Shown piece by piece: positions 19,854 through 28,230 of a stretch of DNA of 64,000 nt. The notes beneath the pieces are model-generated. The model worked only from the letters and a program-made list of their open reading frames with translations, did no database searches and had not been told where the DNA came from. This DNA comes from Halosolutus halophilus (GTDB taxonomy: Archaea; Halobacteriota; Halobacteria; Halobacteriales; Natrialbaceae). Each line of letters starts with the position of its first letter. The stretch's first letter is position 1. The position numbers were made by a program, and so were the translations under genes. The stretch spans positions 1,860,001 through 1,924,000 of the forward strand of contig NZ_CP094974.1 in the NCBI RefSeq assembly GCF_022869805.1, read 5' to 3'.

Positions 19854-20177
19854 TCAGTTGTAGCCGCGCCAGCGGTGGCCACACTCGGTACACTTGAAAA
19901 AGCGCGTCGGTGGCTCGTCGGCCGAAGCCGTCTGTTTGAGGGTGTACCACGCCTCCTGAGTGCCGCACTCGTCACAGACCACGTCCGTCGCCTTCGGCTT
20001 CCCCTCGAAGTTTGCATCCTCCGAGGACTCGATCACGTCGTCGTCGGTCTGTGACTCGGTCGTGACGAACTCGTCCTCGCGATCGCGATCGCGCTCCGTC
20101 GCTGCGCCGCAGTTCGTACAGACCATGTCGTCGCCCTCCGCTTTCATCATCGAACCGCAGTCGTCGCAGAATTGCAT
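19854..20177 (-). CDS. tfs: Transcription factor S (TFIIS/RPB9-like)
   Basis: 107 residues from the ATG at 20177. The N-terminal zinc ribbon (MQFCDDCGSMM plus CTNCG) and a C-terminal TFIIS-type ribbon (VVCDECGTQEAWY, then FFKCTECGHRWRGYN) are separated by an acidic linker. The acidic DE in the ASADEPPTRFF hairpin is the residue pair that stimulates RNA cleavage by stalled RNA polymerase. It is an elongation and proofreading factor. Confidence 0.94.
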   Translation of the reverse strand: MQFCDDCGSMMKAEGDDMVCTNCGAATERDRDREDEFVTTESQTDDDVIESSEDANFEGKPKATDVVCDECGTQEAWYTLKQTASADEPPTRFFKCTECGHRWRGYN

Positions 20178-20224
20178 AACCGTGGGTACGTACTCGTCCC
20201 GCAAAAAGACTCCACTGGCGCGGT

Positions 20225-20271
20225 CACCGACAGTCGGTGTCCGCCCGATCGCACGTCTGCTATGCGATCGG
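20225..20271. terminator. Two adjacent hairpins downstream of the Tm-1-like operon
   Basis: CACCGAC/TCGGTG (20225-20239) and CCGATCGCA/TGCGATCGG (arms 20245-20253 and 20263-20271, 9-nt loop) lie immediately beyond the stop of the Tm-1-like gene, which reads leftward into them. There is no strong U-tract, so terminator function is inference. Arms nearly identical to the second hairpin recur at 23231-23257. Confidence 0.45.
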
Positions 20272-20296
20272 CGATGACCCGGTTCGATAGCGACGG

Positions 20297-21532
20297 CTAC
20301 CGACCGTCGCTCGCGGGGCCCCGCCCGGCGTCTCGCATGTACTCGTCGAGCGTTTCCGCGAGCGTCTCTGCGAAGGGTTCGTCGTTGATGTCGGTCTCCA
20401 GTTCGATCCGTTCGACGTCGTCGTCGAGCGTCGATCGCAGCGCATCGAACAGTGCTGCGTCAGCGTCGGGATCGTGGAAGTCTTCGCCCTCGACGTCGAT
20501 CGCCGAGACGCCTCCGAGGGGAAGGGCGAGCGCGGTCGGCCCGGTCGCGGCGTTGAGTTTCTCGGCGATGATCGCTCCCAGTTCGGCGTTCTCCTCGGGC
20601 GTCGTCCGCATGAGCGTCACCTGCGGATTGTGGACGTGGAACTGCCGCCCCTCGAACTCCTCGGGGACCGACTCGCGCGGACCGAAGTTGACCATGTCGA
20701 GCGCGCCCGTCGAGACGACCTGCGGGATGCCCTCGTCGCCGGCCGCCTCGAGCCGATCCGGGCCGGCGTTGAGGACGCCCCCGACCAGTTCGTCGGCCCA
20801 CTCGGTCGTCGTGACGTCGAGCACGCCGTCGATGACACCCTCCTCGACGAGCGACTCCATCGCGCGACCGCCCGTGCCGGTCGCGTGGAAGACGATCGTC
20901 TCGTACCCCTTCTCCTCGAGGTTCTCGCGGGCCGTCTGCACGCAGGGCGTCGTGACACCGAACATCGTGATGCCGATCGTCGGTCGGTCTTCGACGTCGA
21001 CGTCGGGATCGTTCGTGACCATCCCGACCATCGCCAGGGCGGCGTTGGCGATGACCTGCCGCGAGAGCTGGTTCAACCCCTCGATGTCCGCGACCGAGTA
21101 GAGCATCATGACGTCCCGGGACCCGACGTAGGGCTCCGTATCGCCGGACGCCATCGTCGAAACCATGAGTTTGGGAACGCCGACCGGCAACGCCCGCATC
21201 GCCGTCGTCGCGATCGAAGTATTACCCGACCCGCCGAGTCCGAGGACGCCGTCGAGGATCCCCTCGTCGTGTAACTGCTGGGCGATTTCGGCCGCACCGT
21301 CGCCCATCGCCGCCATCGCCTCGCCGCGATCGGCCTCGTTTCGCAACCCCTCGAGCGTCGTTCCGGCTGCCTCGGCGACCGCGCTCGCGGACGTCTCGGG
21401 TTCGAACGGTGGCTCGCCCACGACGCCGGTGTCGACGACGTGGACGTCCACGCCCTGGGCTTCGATGACGTCCCTGGCGAAGCCGATCTCCTCGCCTTTC
21501 GTGTCCAGCGTGCCGACGATGACGACGCTCAT
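20297..21532 (-). CDS. Tm-1-like / UPF0261 ATP-binding protein
   Basis: 411 residues. It begins MSVVIVGTLDTKGEEIGFARD, the hallmark of the UPF0261 (Tm-1 N-terminal) family, followed by LGLGGSGNTSIATTAMRALP and MFGVTTPCVQTAREN motifs of its two Rossmann-like halves. In tomato, Tm-1 binds a viral helicase, but the bacterial and archaeal role is unknown. It is the last gene of a three-gene operon and overlaps the cupin gene by 4 bp (ATGA), indicating coupled translation. Confidence 0.9.
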   Translation of the reverse strand: MSVVIVGTLDTKGEEIGFARDVIEAQGVDVHVVDTGVVGEPPFEPETSASAVAEAAGTTLEGLRNEADRGEAMAAMGDGAAEIAQQLHDEGILDGVLGLGGSGNTSIATTAMRALPVGVPKLMVSTMASGDTEPYVGSRDVMMLYSVADIEGLNQLSRQVIANAALAMVGMVTNDPDVDVEDRPTIGITMFGVTTPCVQTARENLEEKGYETIVFHATGTGGRAMESLVEEGVIDGVLDVTTTEWADELVGGVLNAGPDRLEAAGDEGIPQVVSTGALDMVNFGPRESVPEEFEGRQFHVHNPQVTLMRTTPEENAELGAIIAEKLNAATGPTALALPLGGVSAIDVEGEDFHDPDADAALFDALRSTLDDDVERIELETDINDEPFAETLAETLDEYMRDAGRGPASDGR

Positions 21533-21969
21533 TGGTCGGTACCCCTTTCGACGACGGATTCTTCGGTCGGCAGTTCGCCGGCGGGGACGACCTCACACTC
21601 CGGGAGGTCCCGCAACACGTCTTCCGGCCCGGGCGGTGCGTACACGGCCAGGAGGAGCAACGGCTCCCAGCCGGTGTTGACGGTCCCGTGTTCGACCCCC
21701 TCCGGAACGAACACCATCTCGCCGGCCGTGATCTCGCGCGTCTCGTCCGCGACTTCCTGTTCGCCCTCTCCGCGAAGGACGTAGAGGATCTCGTCGCTCT
21801 CGGGGTGGGTGTGTCGTTCGTGACCCTTTCCCGGTTCGAGTTTCACGACGCCCGCGCTGAAGCGGTCGCCGCCGGTGACCGCGGGGGTACTCAACCACTT
21901 GAGCACGCCCCAGTCGAACACCTGGCTCTCGACGTCGTCGGGTTCGACGAAGTACTGTGTCTCCGACAT
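21529..21969 (-). CDS. Cupin-domain protein
   Basis: 146 residues from the ATG at 21969. The cupin motif 1 GHERHTHPESDEILYVLRGEGE and motif 2 PEGVEHGTVNTG supply three His and one Glu for metal binding in a single-domain beta barrel. It sits between the PEP-hydrolase-like gene (2-bp gap) and the Tm-1-like gene (4-bp overlap), so it probably serves the same unknown pathway, as an isomerase, dioxygenase or sensor. Confidence 0.88.
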   Translation of the reverse strand: MSETQYFVEPDDVESQVFDWGVLKWLSTPAVTGGDRFSAGVVKLEPGKGHERHTHPESDEILYVLRGEGEQEVADETREITAGEMVFVPEGVEHGTVNTGWEPLLLLAVYAPPGPEDVLRDLPECEVVPAGELPTEESVVERGTDQ

Positions 21970-21971
21970 GG

Positions 21972-22805
21972 TCAGAACTCGATCGCTTTGAATTCGCGGG
22001 CCTGGTTCTCGATCGCGTCCTCGGTCGGAAGGCGTTCGAGGCTGGACGCGCCGAAGAACCCGACGACGCCCTCCGTATTGTTCAGGACGTATTCGGCGTC
22101 GTCGGGCCACGCGATCGGGCCACCGTGACAGATCACCAGCACGTCCTCGTCGACGTCCGTGGCCGCGTCGTGGTGGGCCTGCACTCGCTCGGCGGCCGTC
22201 TCCAGGTCGAGCGCCGTTTCGGCACCGATGTCGCCCGAAGTCGTCAGACCCATGTGCGAAACGATCACGTCGGCACCGGCTTCGGCCATCTCGCGGGCCT
22301 GGTCCTCGCTGAAGACGTACGGGCACGTCAGCATGCCCTGTTCGGACGCCTCCCGGATCATGTCGACCTCCTTGTCGTACCCCATGCCCGTCTCCTCGAT
22401 GTTCTGCCGGAACTGACTGTCCTCGTCGATGAGTCCGACCGTCGGGAAGTTCTGGACCCCCGAGAATCCGCGCCGCCTGAGATCCTCGATGAAGACGTCC
22501 ATCTGCCTGAACGGATCGGTTCCGTTGACGCCCGCGAGGACGGGCGTGTCCTCCACGACCGGCAACACCTGCCGGCCCATGTCGAGAACGATCTCGTTGG
22601 CGTCGCCGTACGGAAGCAGGCCGGCCAGCGAGCCACGGCCGTTCATCCGGTAGCGTCCGGAGTTGTAGATGATCAGCAGGTCGACGTCGCCGCGCTCTGC
22701 GAACTTCGCCGACATCCCCGTTCCCGCGCCGGCGCCGACGATCGGCTCCCCGCTCGATACGGTTTCGCGCAGCCGCGTCAGCGATTCCTCGTGTGTGAAT
22801 GACAT
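21972..22805 (-). CDS. PEP-hydrolase family TIM-barrel protein (Tm-1 C-terminal-like)
   Basis: 277 residues. The barrel begins GEPIVGAGAGTGMSAKFAE, continues LLIIYNSGRYRMNGRGSLAG and GVNGTDPFRQMDVFIEDL, and ends VLVICHGGPIAWPDDA and GFFGASSLERLPTE. These are the motifs of the phosphoenolpyruvate hydrolase-like family that pairs with UPF0261 proteins, fused in plant Tm-1 and adjacent here. It is the first gene of the operon, under an AT-rich promoter. Confidence 0.88.
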   Translation of the reverse strand: MSFTHEESLTRLRETVSSGEPIVGAGAGTGMSAKFAERGDVDLLIIYNSGRYRMNGRGSLAGLLPYGDANEIVLDMGRQVLPVVEDTPVLAGVNGTDPFRQMDVFIEDLRRRGFSGVQNFPTVGLIDEDSQFRQNIEETGMGYDKEVDMIREASEQGMLTCPYVFSEDQAREMAEAGADVIVSHMGLTTSGDIGAETALDLETAAERVQAHHDAATDVDEDVLVICHGGPIAWPDDAEYVLNNTEGVVGFFGASSLERLPTEDAIENQAREFKAIEF

Positions 22806-22844
22806 ACGCTAACGTGTGCGGACCACTTCCTGTCTATTCAAAAT

Positions 22845-22865
22845 TCCTATAAGTATTCTTATATG
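22845..22865 (-). promoter_or_regulatory. AT-rich promoter of the three-gene operon
   Basis: Read on the minus strand the segment contains CATATAAG and CTTATAGG, partly palindromic, about 41-60 bp upstream of the ATG at 22805. It is the only AT-rich stretch before the operon and a good TATA candidate. Confidence 0.5.
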
Positions 22866-22894
22866 TTTGGGCTGACACGGCTGCAGCGGCGCCG

Positions 22895-23173
22895 TTACCC
22901 GCCGGGTCGTCTGAACGTGTAGGTCACGTCGTCGACGTCGATCGTGAGCGCTCCCGTGTCGTGGTCCACCACGAGGTCGACCGCCCCGTCCTGCTCGAAG
23001 TCGTGGAGCGGCATCCCCGTGCTGACGCGTCCGTTCCGCGTCACCTCGACGCGTGCGGATCCGAAGTCGATCAGAATCCGATCGTCTCCGGCGGTCACGT
23101 CCCCGGTCTCGCCGAACCGGCGCAGTTCGTCGCTGACCGTTTCCCAGTCGGTGATCTGGATGCGTTTTGCCAT
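22895..23173 (-). CDS. Small conserved-looking haloarchaeal protein (92 aa)
   Basis: 92 residues: MAKRIQITDWETVSDELRRF, then alternating beta-strand-like segments (RILIDFGSARVEVTRNGRVS, AVDLVVDHDTGALTIDVDDV) ending TYTFRRPGG. It has the composition of a genuine haloarchaeal cytoplasmic protein, predicted as a small all-beta fold. No family was recognised. It lies upstream of the PEP-hydrolase operon in the same direction, but the promoter in between suggests separate transcription. Confidence 0.7.
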   Translation of the reverse strand: MAKRIQITDWETVSDELRRFGETGDVTAGDDRILIDFGSARVEVTRNGRVSTGMPLHDFEQDGAVDLVVDHDTGALTIDVDDVTYTFRRPGG

Positions 23174-23230
23174 ACGTCGGTATACGGCCGCCGAGTACTA
23201 CTATCGTAGCCACTGAACGTCGGAGCATAC

Positions 23231-23257
23231 CCGATCGCACGGCGGCTGTGCGATCGG
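23231..23257. repeat. Hairpin with arms shared with 20245-20271
   Basis: CCGATCGCAC (23231-23240) and GTGCGATCGG (23248-23257) are perfect inverted arms with a 7-nt loop, lying upstream of the 92-residue gene. Nine of the ten arm bases match the hairpin downstream of the Tm-1-like operon. Confidence 0.55.
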
Positions 23258-23498
23258 CGCGGAAACAGTTTCAGTTGTTACGATAGCGCCTGGACGAGCC
23301 GGCGTCGTTCTTCCCCGTCGACGATCGGGACCGGATGGATTCACCGGAACAACTGGCCGACGCTCGTTATATCCACGTTCGGACGAACCAACCTCGCAGT
23401 AGGTAGTAACACGACTTTTTCATTCAGACTGTGGCGGAACTCGCGGTCAGTACGGGCCGAGCAGTTACCGATCTCGCCAGTAGCTGTCAAGAATCACG

Positions 23499-23570
23499 CG
23501 CTGAATACAGAGCATCAATGCAGCACGACGACTCCGTTTGTTTCATACCGAAATCAGTGAACTATCTGCT
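23499..23570 (+). repeat. Dispersed repeat copy 1 (variant)
   Basis: It begins CGCTGAATACAGAGC, has AGCACGAC at about 23522-23529, then a CGTTTGTTTCAT block. The same two blocks recur at 24383-24460. The flanking 23258-23582 holds no gene that I can support. Confidence 0.6.
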
Positions 23571-23582
23571 CACGACACGTGC

Positions 23583-23816
23583 TTACTGGAACGAATTATA
23601 GAAATCTGCATTTTCCTCATCTTGAAGAACCATATTTGTATGAGTTTTATAGATTGGAATCTTTTGATCCGCAATTGCAATCTCTCTTTCAATTAATTTC
23701 CGTGAGTTCTTTTCAAATTTGATTCTCTGCACCTCACTTGGTCCACTGTCAGCGATTGTTGAACGACTTTTTTGTTGATCAATACGGGACAAGCTACCTG
23801 CTACTGCAATGCGCAT
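23583..23816 (-). CDS. Doubtful small ORF (77 aa)
   Basis: An AT-rich frame from the ATG at 23816, with a lysine-rich, less acidic product (KFEKNSRKLIEREIAIADQK). Composition is unlike the core genome and could reflect transferred DNA or a remnant. It abuts the uspA start on the opposite strand. No family was recognised, and it may not be a gene. Confidence 0.3.
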   Translation of the reverse strand: MRIAVAGSLSRIDQQKSRSTIADSGPSEVQRIKFEKNSRKLIEREIAIADQKIPIYKTHTNMVLQDEENADFYNSFQ

Positions 23817-23846
23817 CGCTTTCGAATCCGTTCCACAATGGGGCCT

Positions 23847-24260
23847 ATGGTTCGACACGTACTCGTTCCAGTTGAGGACTCTGAGTCCTCATACAATGCA
23901 CTTGAGTACGCAGTCTCAGAATACCCTGATGCCCAGATAACAGCGCTCGAAGTCTCTGATCCGATAGATCTACTCAAAAGTGATCAGGTAGACAATATAT
24001 TCGAAAGTTCTGATCAACATGAGAAAGACCTCCGTCTACAACGCGTCAGAAACAGAGCAATTGAGCAGGGAACTCACTTATCAGGAGATCGCACCACTGG
24101 TGAGGTGATCGGCGAAATTCTAAACTACGCAGCAGAGCATGATGTGGATCATATTGTTGTAGGAGTGAGTGAACGTTCAGGGACACGTTGGTTTTTCTCG
24201 GAAAATATGACGGACAAACTTTCTCGAAAGGCGTCAATTCCAGTCACTATTATTCAATAG
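23847..24260 (+). CDS. Universal stress protein (UspA domain)
   Basis: 137 residues from the ATG at 23847 (MVRHVLVPVEDSESSYNALE). The fold signature includes the initial VLVPVEDSE and HDVDHIVVGVSERSGTRWFF, close to the ATP-binding G2xG9xGS loop, although the classical GSxS is not exact. It ends ASIPVTIIQ. The upstream ATG at 23838 is an alternative start. It has lower GC than the core, like the surrounding repeat-rich pocket. Confidence 0.88.
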   Translation: MVRHVLVPVEDSESSYNALEYAVSEYPDAQITALEVSDPIDLLKSDQVDNIFESSDQHEKDLRLQRVRNRAIEQGTHLSGDRTTGEVIGEILNYAAEHDVDHIVVGVSERSGTRWFFSENMTDKLSRKASIPVTIIQ

Positions 24261-24272
24261 CCTCAAGATTGC

Positions 24273-24347
24273 CTGTACTGACCGATCACCGTCTCTCGTA
24301 GATCGACCCTCACCTCACGCCACATTCGCGCTCTGTATCTCTCACGC
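24273..24347 (-). repeat. Dispersed repeat copy 2 (full length, reverse)
   Basis: It begins CTGTACTGACCGATCACC and ends with GCCACATTCGCGCTCTGTAT. It is the reverse complement of the copy at 58473-58546, with both ends clearly matching and a more variable centre. Confidence 0.75.
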
Positions 24348-24382
24348 TTCGTTCAACTTATCCTGTTCCCGTCAGAAAATGC

Positions 24383-24460
24383 GTGCAAGATACAGAGGAT
24401 GAGTTTAGCACGACAGCTTCGTTTGTTTCATCCCGAAGTCAATGAATCAGCTGTGCAGTG
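24383..24460 (+). repeat. Dispersed repeat copy 3 (variant like copy 1)
   Basis: GTGCAAGATACAGAGGATG followed by TTAGCACGAC, then CGTTTGTTTCATCCCGAAG. It matches copy 1 over both blocks, including the CGTTTGTTTCAT segment not present in the full-length type. Confidence 0.6.
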
Positions 24461-24497
24461 GATATGCGAACCTACTACAGAGTAGCAGAGTCCTCGG

Positions 24498-24902
24498 TTA
24501 GCCTTGTTCACCACTAATGAACCGGTACGTCACCGCAAGGGAGGCGGGGAGAACAAGTGCCGCCGCCAACAGCCAAGCCCATATTGGGATGAGCGGACCA
24601 CCTGTCATCTCTACAAGTCCGCCGACTACACCAACAATCGTCAGACCAAAGATTGTAGTGGCTGTGACCATCGCCGGTCGAAGATTTCCCGTCCGGTAGG
24701 AGTAGATACCCGTGACGGCCACCGCCAGACCGAGCACTGCCGCAATGACTTGCATGAGGCGAACCGCGAAAGTGATAGGCCCGCCGTCCCCGGGCGAGGG
24801 AATAAGGAGAAATGGGGCGATAGCAACCAGAATCCCCATAACGACCACGGGAAGGGCGCGATGGTCACCCGTTGACAGGAACCGTTTTACATGACGCTCC
24901 AT
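24498..24902 (-). CDS. Small hypothetical membrane protein
   Basis: 134 residues with four hydrophobic helices (about 17-34, 44-67, 79-98 and 107-127) and a polar N-terminus MERHVKRFLSTGDHRALP. The spacing is even and the loops are short. No family was recognised. Repeat copies flank it on both sides. Confidence 0.7.
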   Translation of the reverse strand: MERHVKRFLSTGDHRALPVVVMGILVAIAPFLLIPSPGDGGPITFAVRLMQVIAAVLGLAVAVTGIYSYRTGNLRPAMVTATTIFGLTIVGVVGGLVEMTGGPLIPIWAWLLAAALVLPASLAVTYRFISGEQG

Positions 24903-24960
24903 ATGTGATTCAACTATGATTCTCGGTAAATGTCTTGTCCCCTTCCATTAAATGGACACT

Positions 24961-25031
24961 CTGTACTGAGCGATCACCACCGTCGCAAATCGAGCCATAT
25001 CTCGTGCTGCATTCGCGCTGTGTATTCATCA
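24961..25031 (-). repeat. Dispersed repeat copy 4 (full length, reverse)
   Basis: It begins CTGTACTGAGCGATCACC and ends GCATTCGCGCTGTGTATTCA, matching the reverse complement of 58473-58546 at both ends. Confidence 0.75.
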
Positions 25032-25148
25032 CGACGCCTAAAACCTATCACCGACCGAGGATTTCAAGGTAGCTTGCGCCATATCATGATAGACGCCGAG
25101 CGTATACAACGGGCTAATAATGTCTGAATTGTACATCCCTATCAACTG

Positions 25149-25622
25149 ATGACAGATGCGGTCATCCGGGGAGCGACCGTGGCTGATGCCGAAGCACTCG
25201 CGGCGGTGTACCGGAGTGCGTATTCAGAAAACCAGCGATTAGGCTTCCCGACGAAAGCTGCATCCGCAACGTCGGAAACGGTAGAAGAATGGGTTGAGGA
25301 CAGCAGGCTATTCGTTGCCCAATTGCACGACGAGATCGTCGGAGGAGTTCGCTTGGAGGTCACCAACGATGATAGAGTAAAACTCAGTCGACTCGCGGTA
25401 CACGAGGAGTGGAAGGGTGAAGGAATCGGCAGTGAACTGTTAGACCATGCAGAAACGGAAGTCCGGGAGTGGGGTCACTCAACAGTCTGGCTAACGACGC
25501 CGGAAGAGCATCCGTATCTACCTGATCTCTATCGAAACCGTGGGTACGAGAAGACTGCACCATATCCACTCGAGTATCGAGAGTACGACGAAATCGTGAT
25601 GGAAAAACGAGTTCGATATTGA
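25149..25622 (+). CDS. GNAT family N-acetyltransferase
   Basis: 157 residues. A GNAT fold: VIRGATVADAEALAAVY at the start, then VKLSRLAVHEEWKGEGIGSE (about 77-96), where the motif A acetyl-CoA loop appears as EWKGEGIGSELL, and a C-terminal LYRNRGYEKT typical of motif B. The substrate is unknown. It has lower GC than the core and lies at the edge of the repeat-rich pocket. Confidence 0.9.
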   Translation: MTDAVIRGATVADAEALAAVYRSAYSENQRLGFPTKAASATSETVEEWVEDSRLFVAQLHDEIVGGVRLEVTNDDRVKLSRLAVHEEWKGEGIGSELLDHAETEVREWGHSTVWLTTPEEHPYLPDLYRNRGYEKTAPYPLEYREYDEIVMEKRVRY

Positions 25623-25841
25623 ACAATCTTGCTACTTCTTCGCAAAGCGTTGACGGTCATTGATACTTGTTACAGACGCGCTAGATGTTCAGCACGGCGT
25701 ACTGAAAATCATCTGAACCCGATACAAACTTCGGCGCTCAGTTCGCAGTCGGACTTCCCGGATCGAGCGGCGCAGTTTCAGTCACTGTTCTGAATAGCGA
25801 AATCGTGTTCCCGACTACTGCCAGGATCGCGACCACCGTCG

Positions 25842-26831
25842 CTATTCTGGTGCCGGATCACTCTCGCCGATCTGCGCACCGTCGATCGCTGCGCGTGCGA
25901 GGAACACGTCCCCGTCGAGTCCCCGATCGGCGAGGGCATCTCTCGCCGCGCCGGCGGCTTCGTCGGCGTGTGCCGCGTCGGTGACGCCGTAGACGACCGG
26001 CCCCCACGAGGACTGGCCGACGCCGGTCAGGACGGGACAGGCATCGAGGGCCTCGACGAGTTCGCCCGCGGGCGGCCGGAAGACGCCGCCCTGGGCGTCG
26101 GCGTACCACGCGCCGTTCTTGCGACCGATCTCGGCGATCGCCTCGCCGAACGCCTCGAGGCGGCCCTCGGCGGCGGCCGGGAGCAGTGTCCGGGTGACGA
26201 CGCCAGCGATCTCGTCGGCGATCGCGGGATCGGCGCGCTCGACGACGGCTCGCATGCTCGCGTCTTCCGACTCGCCGCTGCGGCCCGGATCGGCGTCGGG
26301 GACGACGACGAGGAACCGCCACTCGAGGGGGAGTTCGTGGCGGGAAACGACCGGTGGAACCGTCCAGTCCCCCTCTGCGGGCGGTTCCGTCGTGAATCGG
26401 TTCGTCGGGTGGCCGGCGTCGACGACGAAGCCGCCGCCCTCGAACGTCGCGACGCCGACGCCGCTGCGGCCGCCGCGGCCCATCGCCGGTGCGCGCTCGC
26501 GGATCCGGGGCTCGCGACCGTGGGCCCGTCCCGTCGCCGCGAGGACCGACAGGGCGAGCTGAGTACCGCTTCCCAGACCCACGTGGCGGGGCAGGCGCTC
26601 CTCGATCCCGATCGCGACGCCGGGGACGTCCAGAACGTCCACGGCTCGCCGGGCGTACTCTCGAACGAGAGGGTCGTCGGTCCGGACGCCGGACGCGGGT
26701 TCGGCGGTGACGGTCACCCGCGGCTCCGCGAGACCGACACCGATCCCGCCGTAGAGACGCTCGCGAGCGAGCGAAAGGTTCTGGAACCCGACGTGGAGGC
26801 GCGCTCCCGCGCTCACCGTGACCGTCCCCAT
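25842..26831 (-). CDS. Beta-RFAP synthase-like GHMP family protein
   Basis: 329 residues from the ATG at 26831 (MGTVTVSAGARLHVGFQNLS). GARLHVGF and the GHMP glycine loop LPRHVGLGSGTQLALSVLAA (about 84-103) match beta-ribofuranosylaminobenzene-5'-phosphate synthase, as do AMGRGGRSGVGVATFEGGGF and GVGQSSWGPVVYG. In methanogens the enzyme starts the tetrahydromethanopterin pathway from p-aminobenzoate and PRPP; its haloarchaeal role, probably a related pterin cofactor, is unproven. It is divergent from the COG0523 GTPase. Confidence 0.85.
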   Translation of the reverse strand: MGTVTVSAGARLHVGFQNLSLARERLYGGIGVGLAEPRVTVTAEPASGVRTDDPLVREYARRAVDVLDVPGVAIGIEERLPRHVGLGSGTQLALSVLAATGRAHGREPRIRERAPAMGRGGRSGVGVATFEGGGFVVDAGHPTNRFTTEPPAEGDWTVPPVVSRHELPLEWRFLVVVPDADPGRSGESEDASMRAVVERADPAIADEIAGVVTRTLLPAAAEGRLEAFGEAIAEIGRKNGAWYADAQGGVFRPPAGELVEALDACPVLTGVGQSSWGPVVYGVTDAAHADEAAGAARDALADRGLDGDVFLARAAIDGAQIGESDPAPE

Positions 26832-27042
26832 ATTCTGTCGACGGGTAGGTGAGCCCCCCGGAAGGGGGTTTCGACGCTGGCAATCACTGGCGGGAGTGGG
26901 GCTTCCGACCGCGGTGGCAGCGACTGGCTGGCGTGGCGAACCCACCGATCGGCGCGATTATACCGCTCGCGGCGAGCGACTCGGCGGGTGAATGGCCGAC
27001 CCAATCGTTTACTATCACTGCGGTGGTCAGGGCTGGTACCAA

Positions 27043-28227
27043 ATGGCACGAAACACCGATCGAATTCCGGTTACCGTGGTCAGCGGGTATCTCGGAGCCG
27101 GCAAGACGACGCTCGTCAATCACGTCCTGTCGAATCCGGGTGGACGCGAGGTCGCCGTCATCGTCAACGACATGGGCGAAGTGAACGTCGACGCGGACCT
27201 GATCGCCCGCGAAAACGAGGACGACGGCATCGTCGATCTCTCGAACGGCTGTATCTGCTGTCGGCTACAGGGAGATCTACTCGAGGAAGCCCGACGGCTC
27301 GCGCAGGAACGGGAGTTCGAGTATCTGCTCGTCGAATCCTCCGGGATCAGCGAACCGATCCCCGTGGCCCAGGTGTTCACCGAGGGAACCGACGCGAGCG
27401 AGATCGATCCGACCGAACTGTTTCGGCTCGATACCATGGCGACCGTACTGGACACGTACGGGTTCTGGAAGGAGTTCGACGCCGGCGAAACCCTCCCGGA
27501 TCACGCCCAACCCGACGACGAGCGACCGCTCAGCGAGGTACTCGTCGAGGGGATCGAGTTCTGTGACGTCCTCCTCCTGAACAAGACCGACATGGTCCCC
27601 GAGGACGTCCTCGAGGAGATCGAAACCGTCGTCGCGCAGCTCCAGCCGCGGGCAGAGCGCGTTCGAACCACGTACGCCGAGGTCGACCCCGGACTGGTCC
27701 TCGATACCGGCCGGTTCGACTTCGAGGCGGTCCAGCAGTCTCAGGGGTGGAAGCGACACCTGCGCGGTGACGACCACGGACACGGGCACGGGAGCGAGGC
27801 AGCGGATCAGGGACACGACCACGAGAGTGGAGCCCAGGACACGGCCGAGAGCCGACAGCAAGCGGCGAAGAGCGCCGCCGAGATTCACGGCGTCTCGTCG
27901 TTCGTGTTCCGCTCGTCGCGGCCGTTCGACCCGCACCAGTTCGCGGAGTGGCTCGAGACGTGGGACGGATCGATCGTTCGCGCCAAGGGCGTCTGTCACG
28001 TCGCCGGTCGCGACGACGTCATCGGCCTCAGCCAGGCCGGTCCGTCGGTGCAGGCGGGCCCGATCGGCGAGTGGGGACCGAATGACGAGCGACGGACGCA
28101 ACTGGTGTTCATCGGACGGGAAATGGACGAAGACCGGATCGGGACCGAACTCGAGGCCTGCCTGCACGACGGCGACGGAACAGCGTCTCCGAGTCCCGGG
28201 AGCGCCGCCGATCCGTTTCCGCTATAG
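27043..28227 (+). CDS. COG0523 (CobW/ZNG1-type) metal chaperone GTPase
   Basis: 394 residues from the ATG at 27043 (MARNTDRIPVTVVSGYLGAG). The Walker A motif SGYLGAGKTTLVNH is followed by the metal motif NGCICCRLQGD, ESSGISEP and the NKTD base motif LLNKTDMV. A His-rich loop (DDHGHGHGSEAADQGHDHES, about 245-264) probably stores or passes metal. The C-terminal CobW_C domain begins SSFVFRSSRPFDPHQF. It is a GTP-driven zinc, cobalt or nickel insertase; the metal is not certain. A tiny Cys/His protein is encoded convergently 3 bp downstream. Confidence 0.92.
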   Translation: MARNTDRIPVTVVSGYLGAGKTTLVNHVLSNPGGREVAVIVNDMGEVNVDADLIARENEDDGIVDLSNGCICCRLQGDLLEEARRLAQEREFEYLLVESSGISEPIPVAQVFTEGTDASEIDPTELFRLDTMATVLDTYGFWKEFDAGETLPDHAQPDDERPLSEVLVEGIEFCDVLLLNKTDMVPEDVLEEIETVVAQLQPRAERVRTTYAEVDPGLVLDTGRFDFEAVQQSQGWKRHLRGDDHGHGHGSEAADQGHDHESGAQDTAESRQQAAKSAAEIHGVSSFVFRSSRPFDPHQFAEWLETWDGSIVRAKGVCHVAGRDDVIGLSQAGPSVQAGPIGEWGPNDERRTQLVFIGREMDEDRIGTELEACLHDGDGTASPSPGSAADPFPL

Positions 28228-28230
28228 ACC

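Noticed and set aside
23499-25031. CRISPR-like array of short repeats
   Set aside because: Copies are irregularly spaced, occur in both orientations and differ in sequence; there are no uniform spacers and no cas genes.
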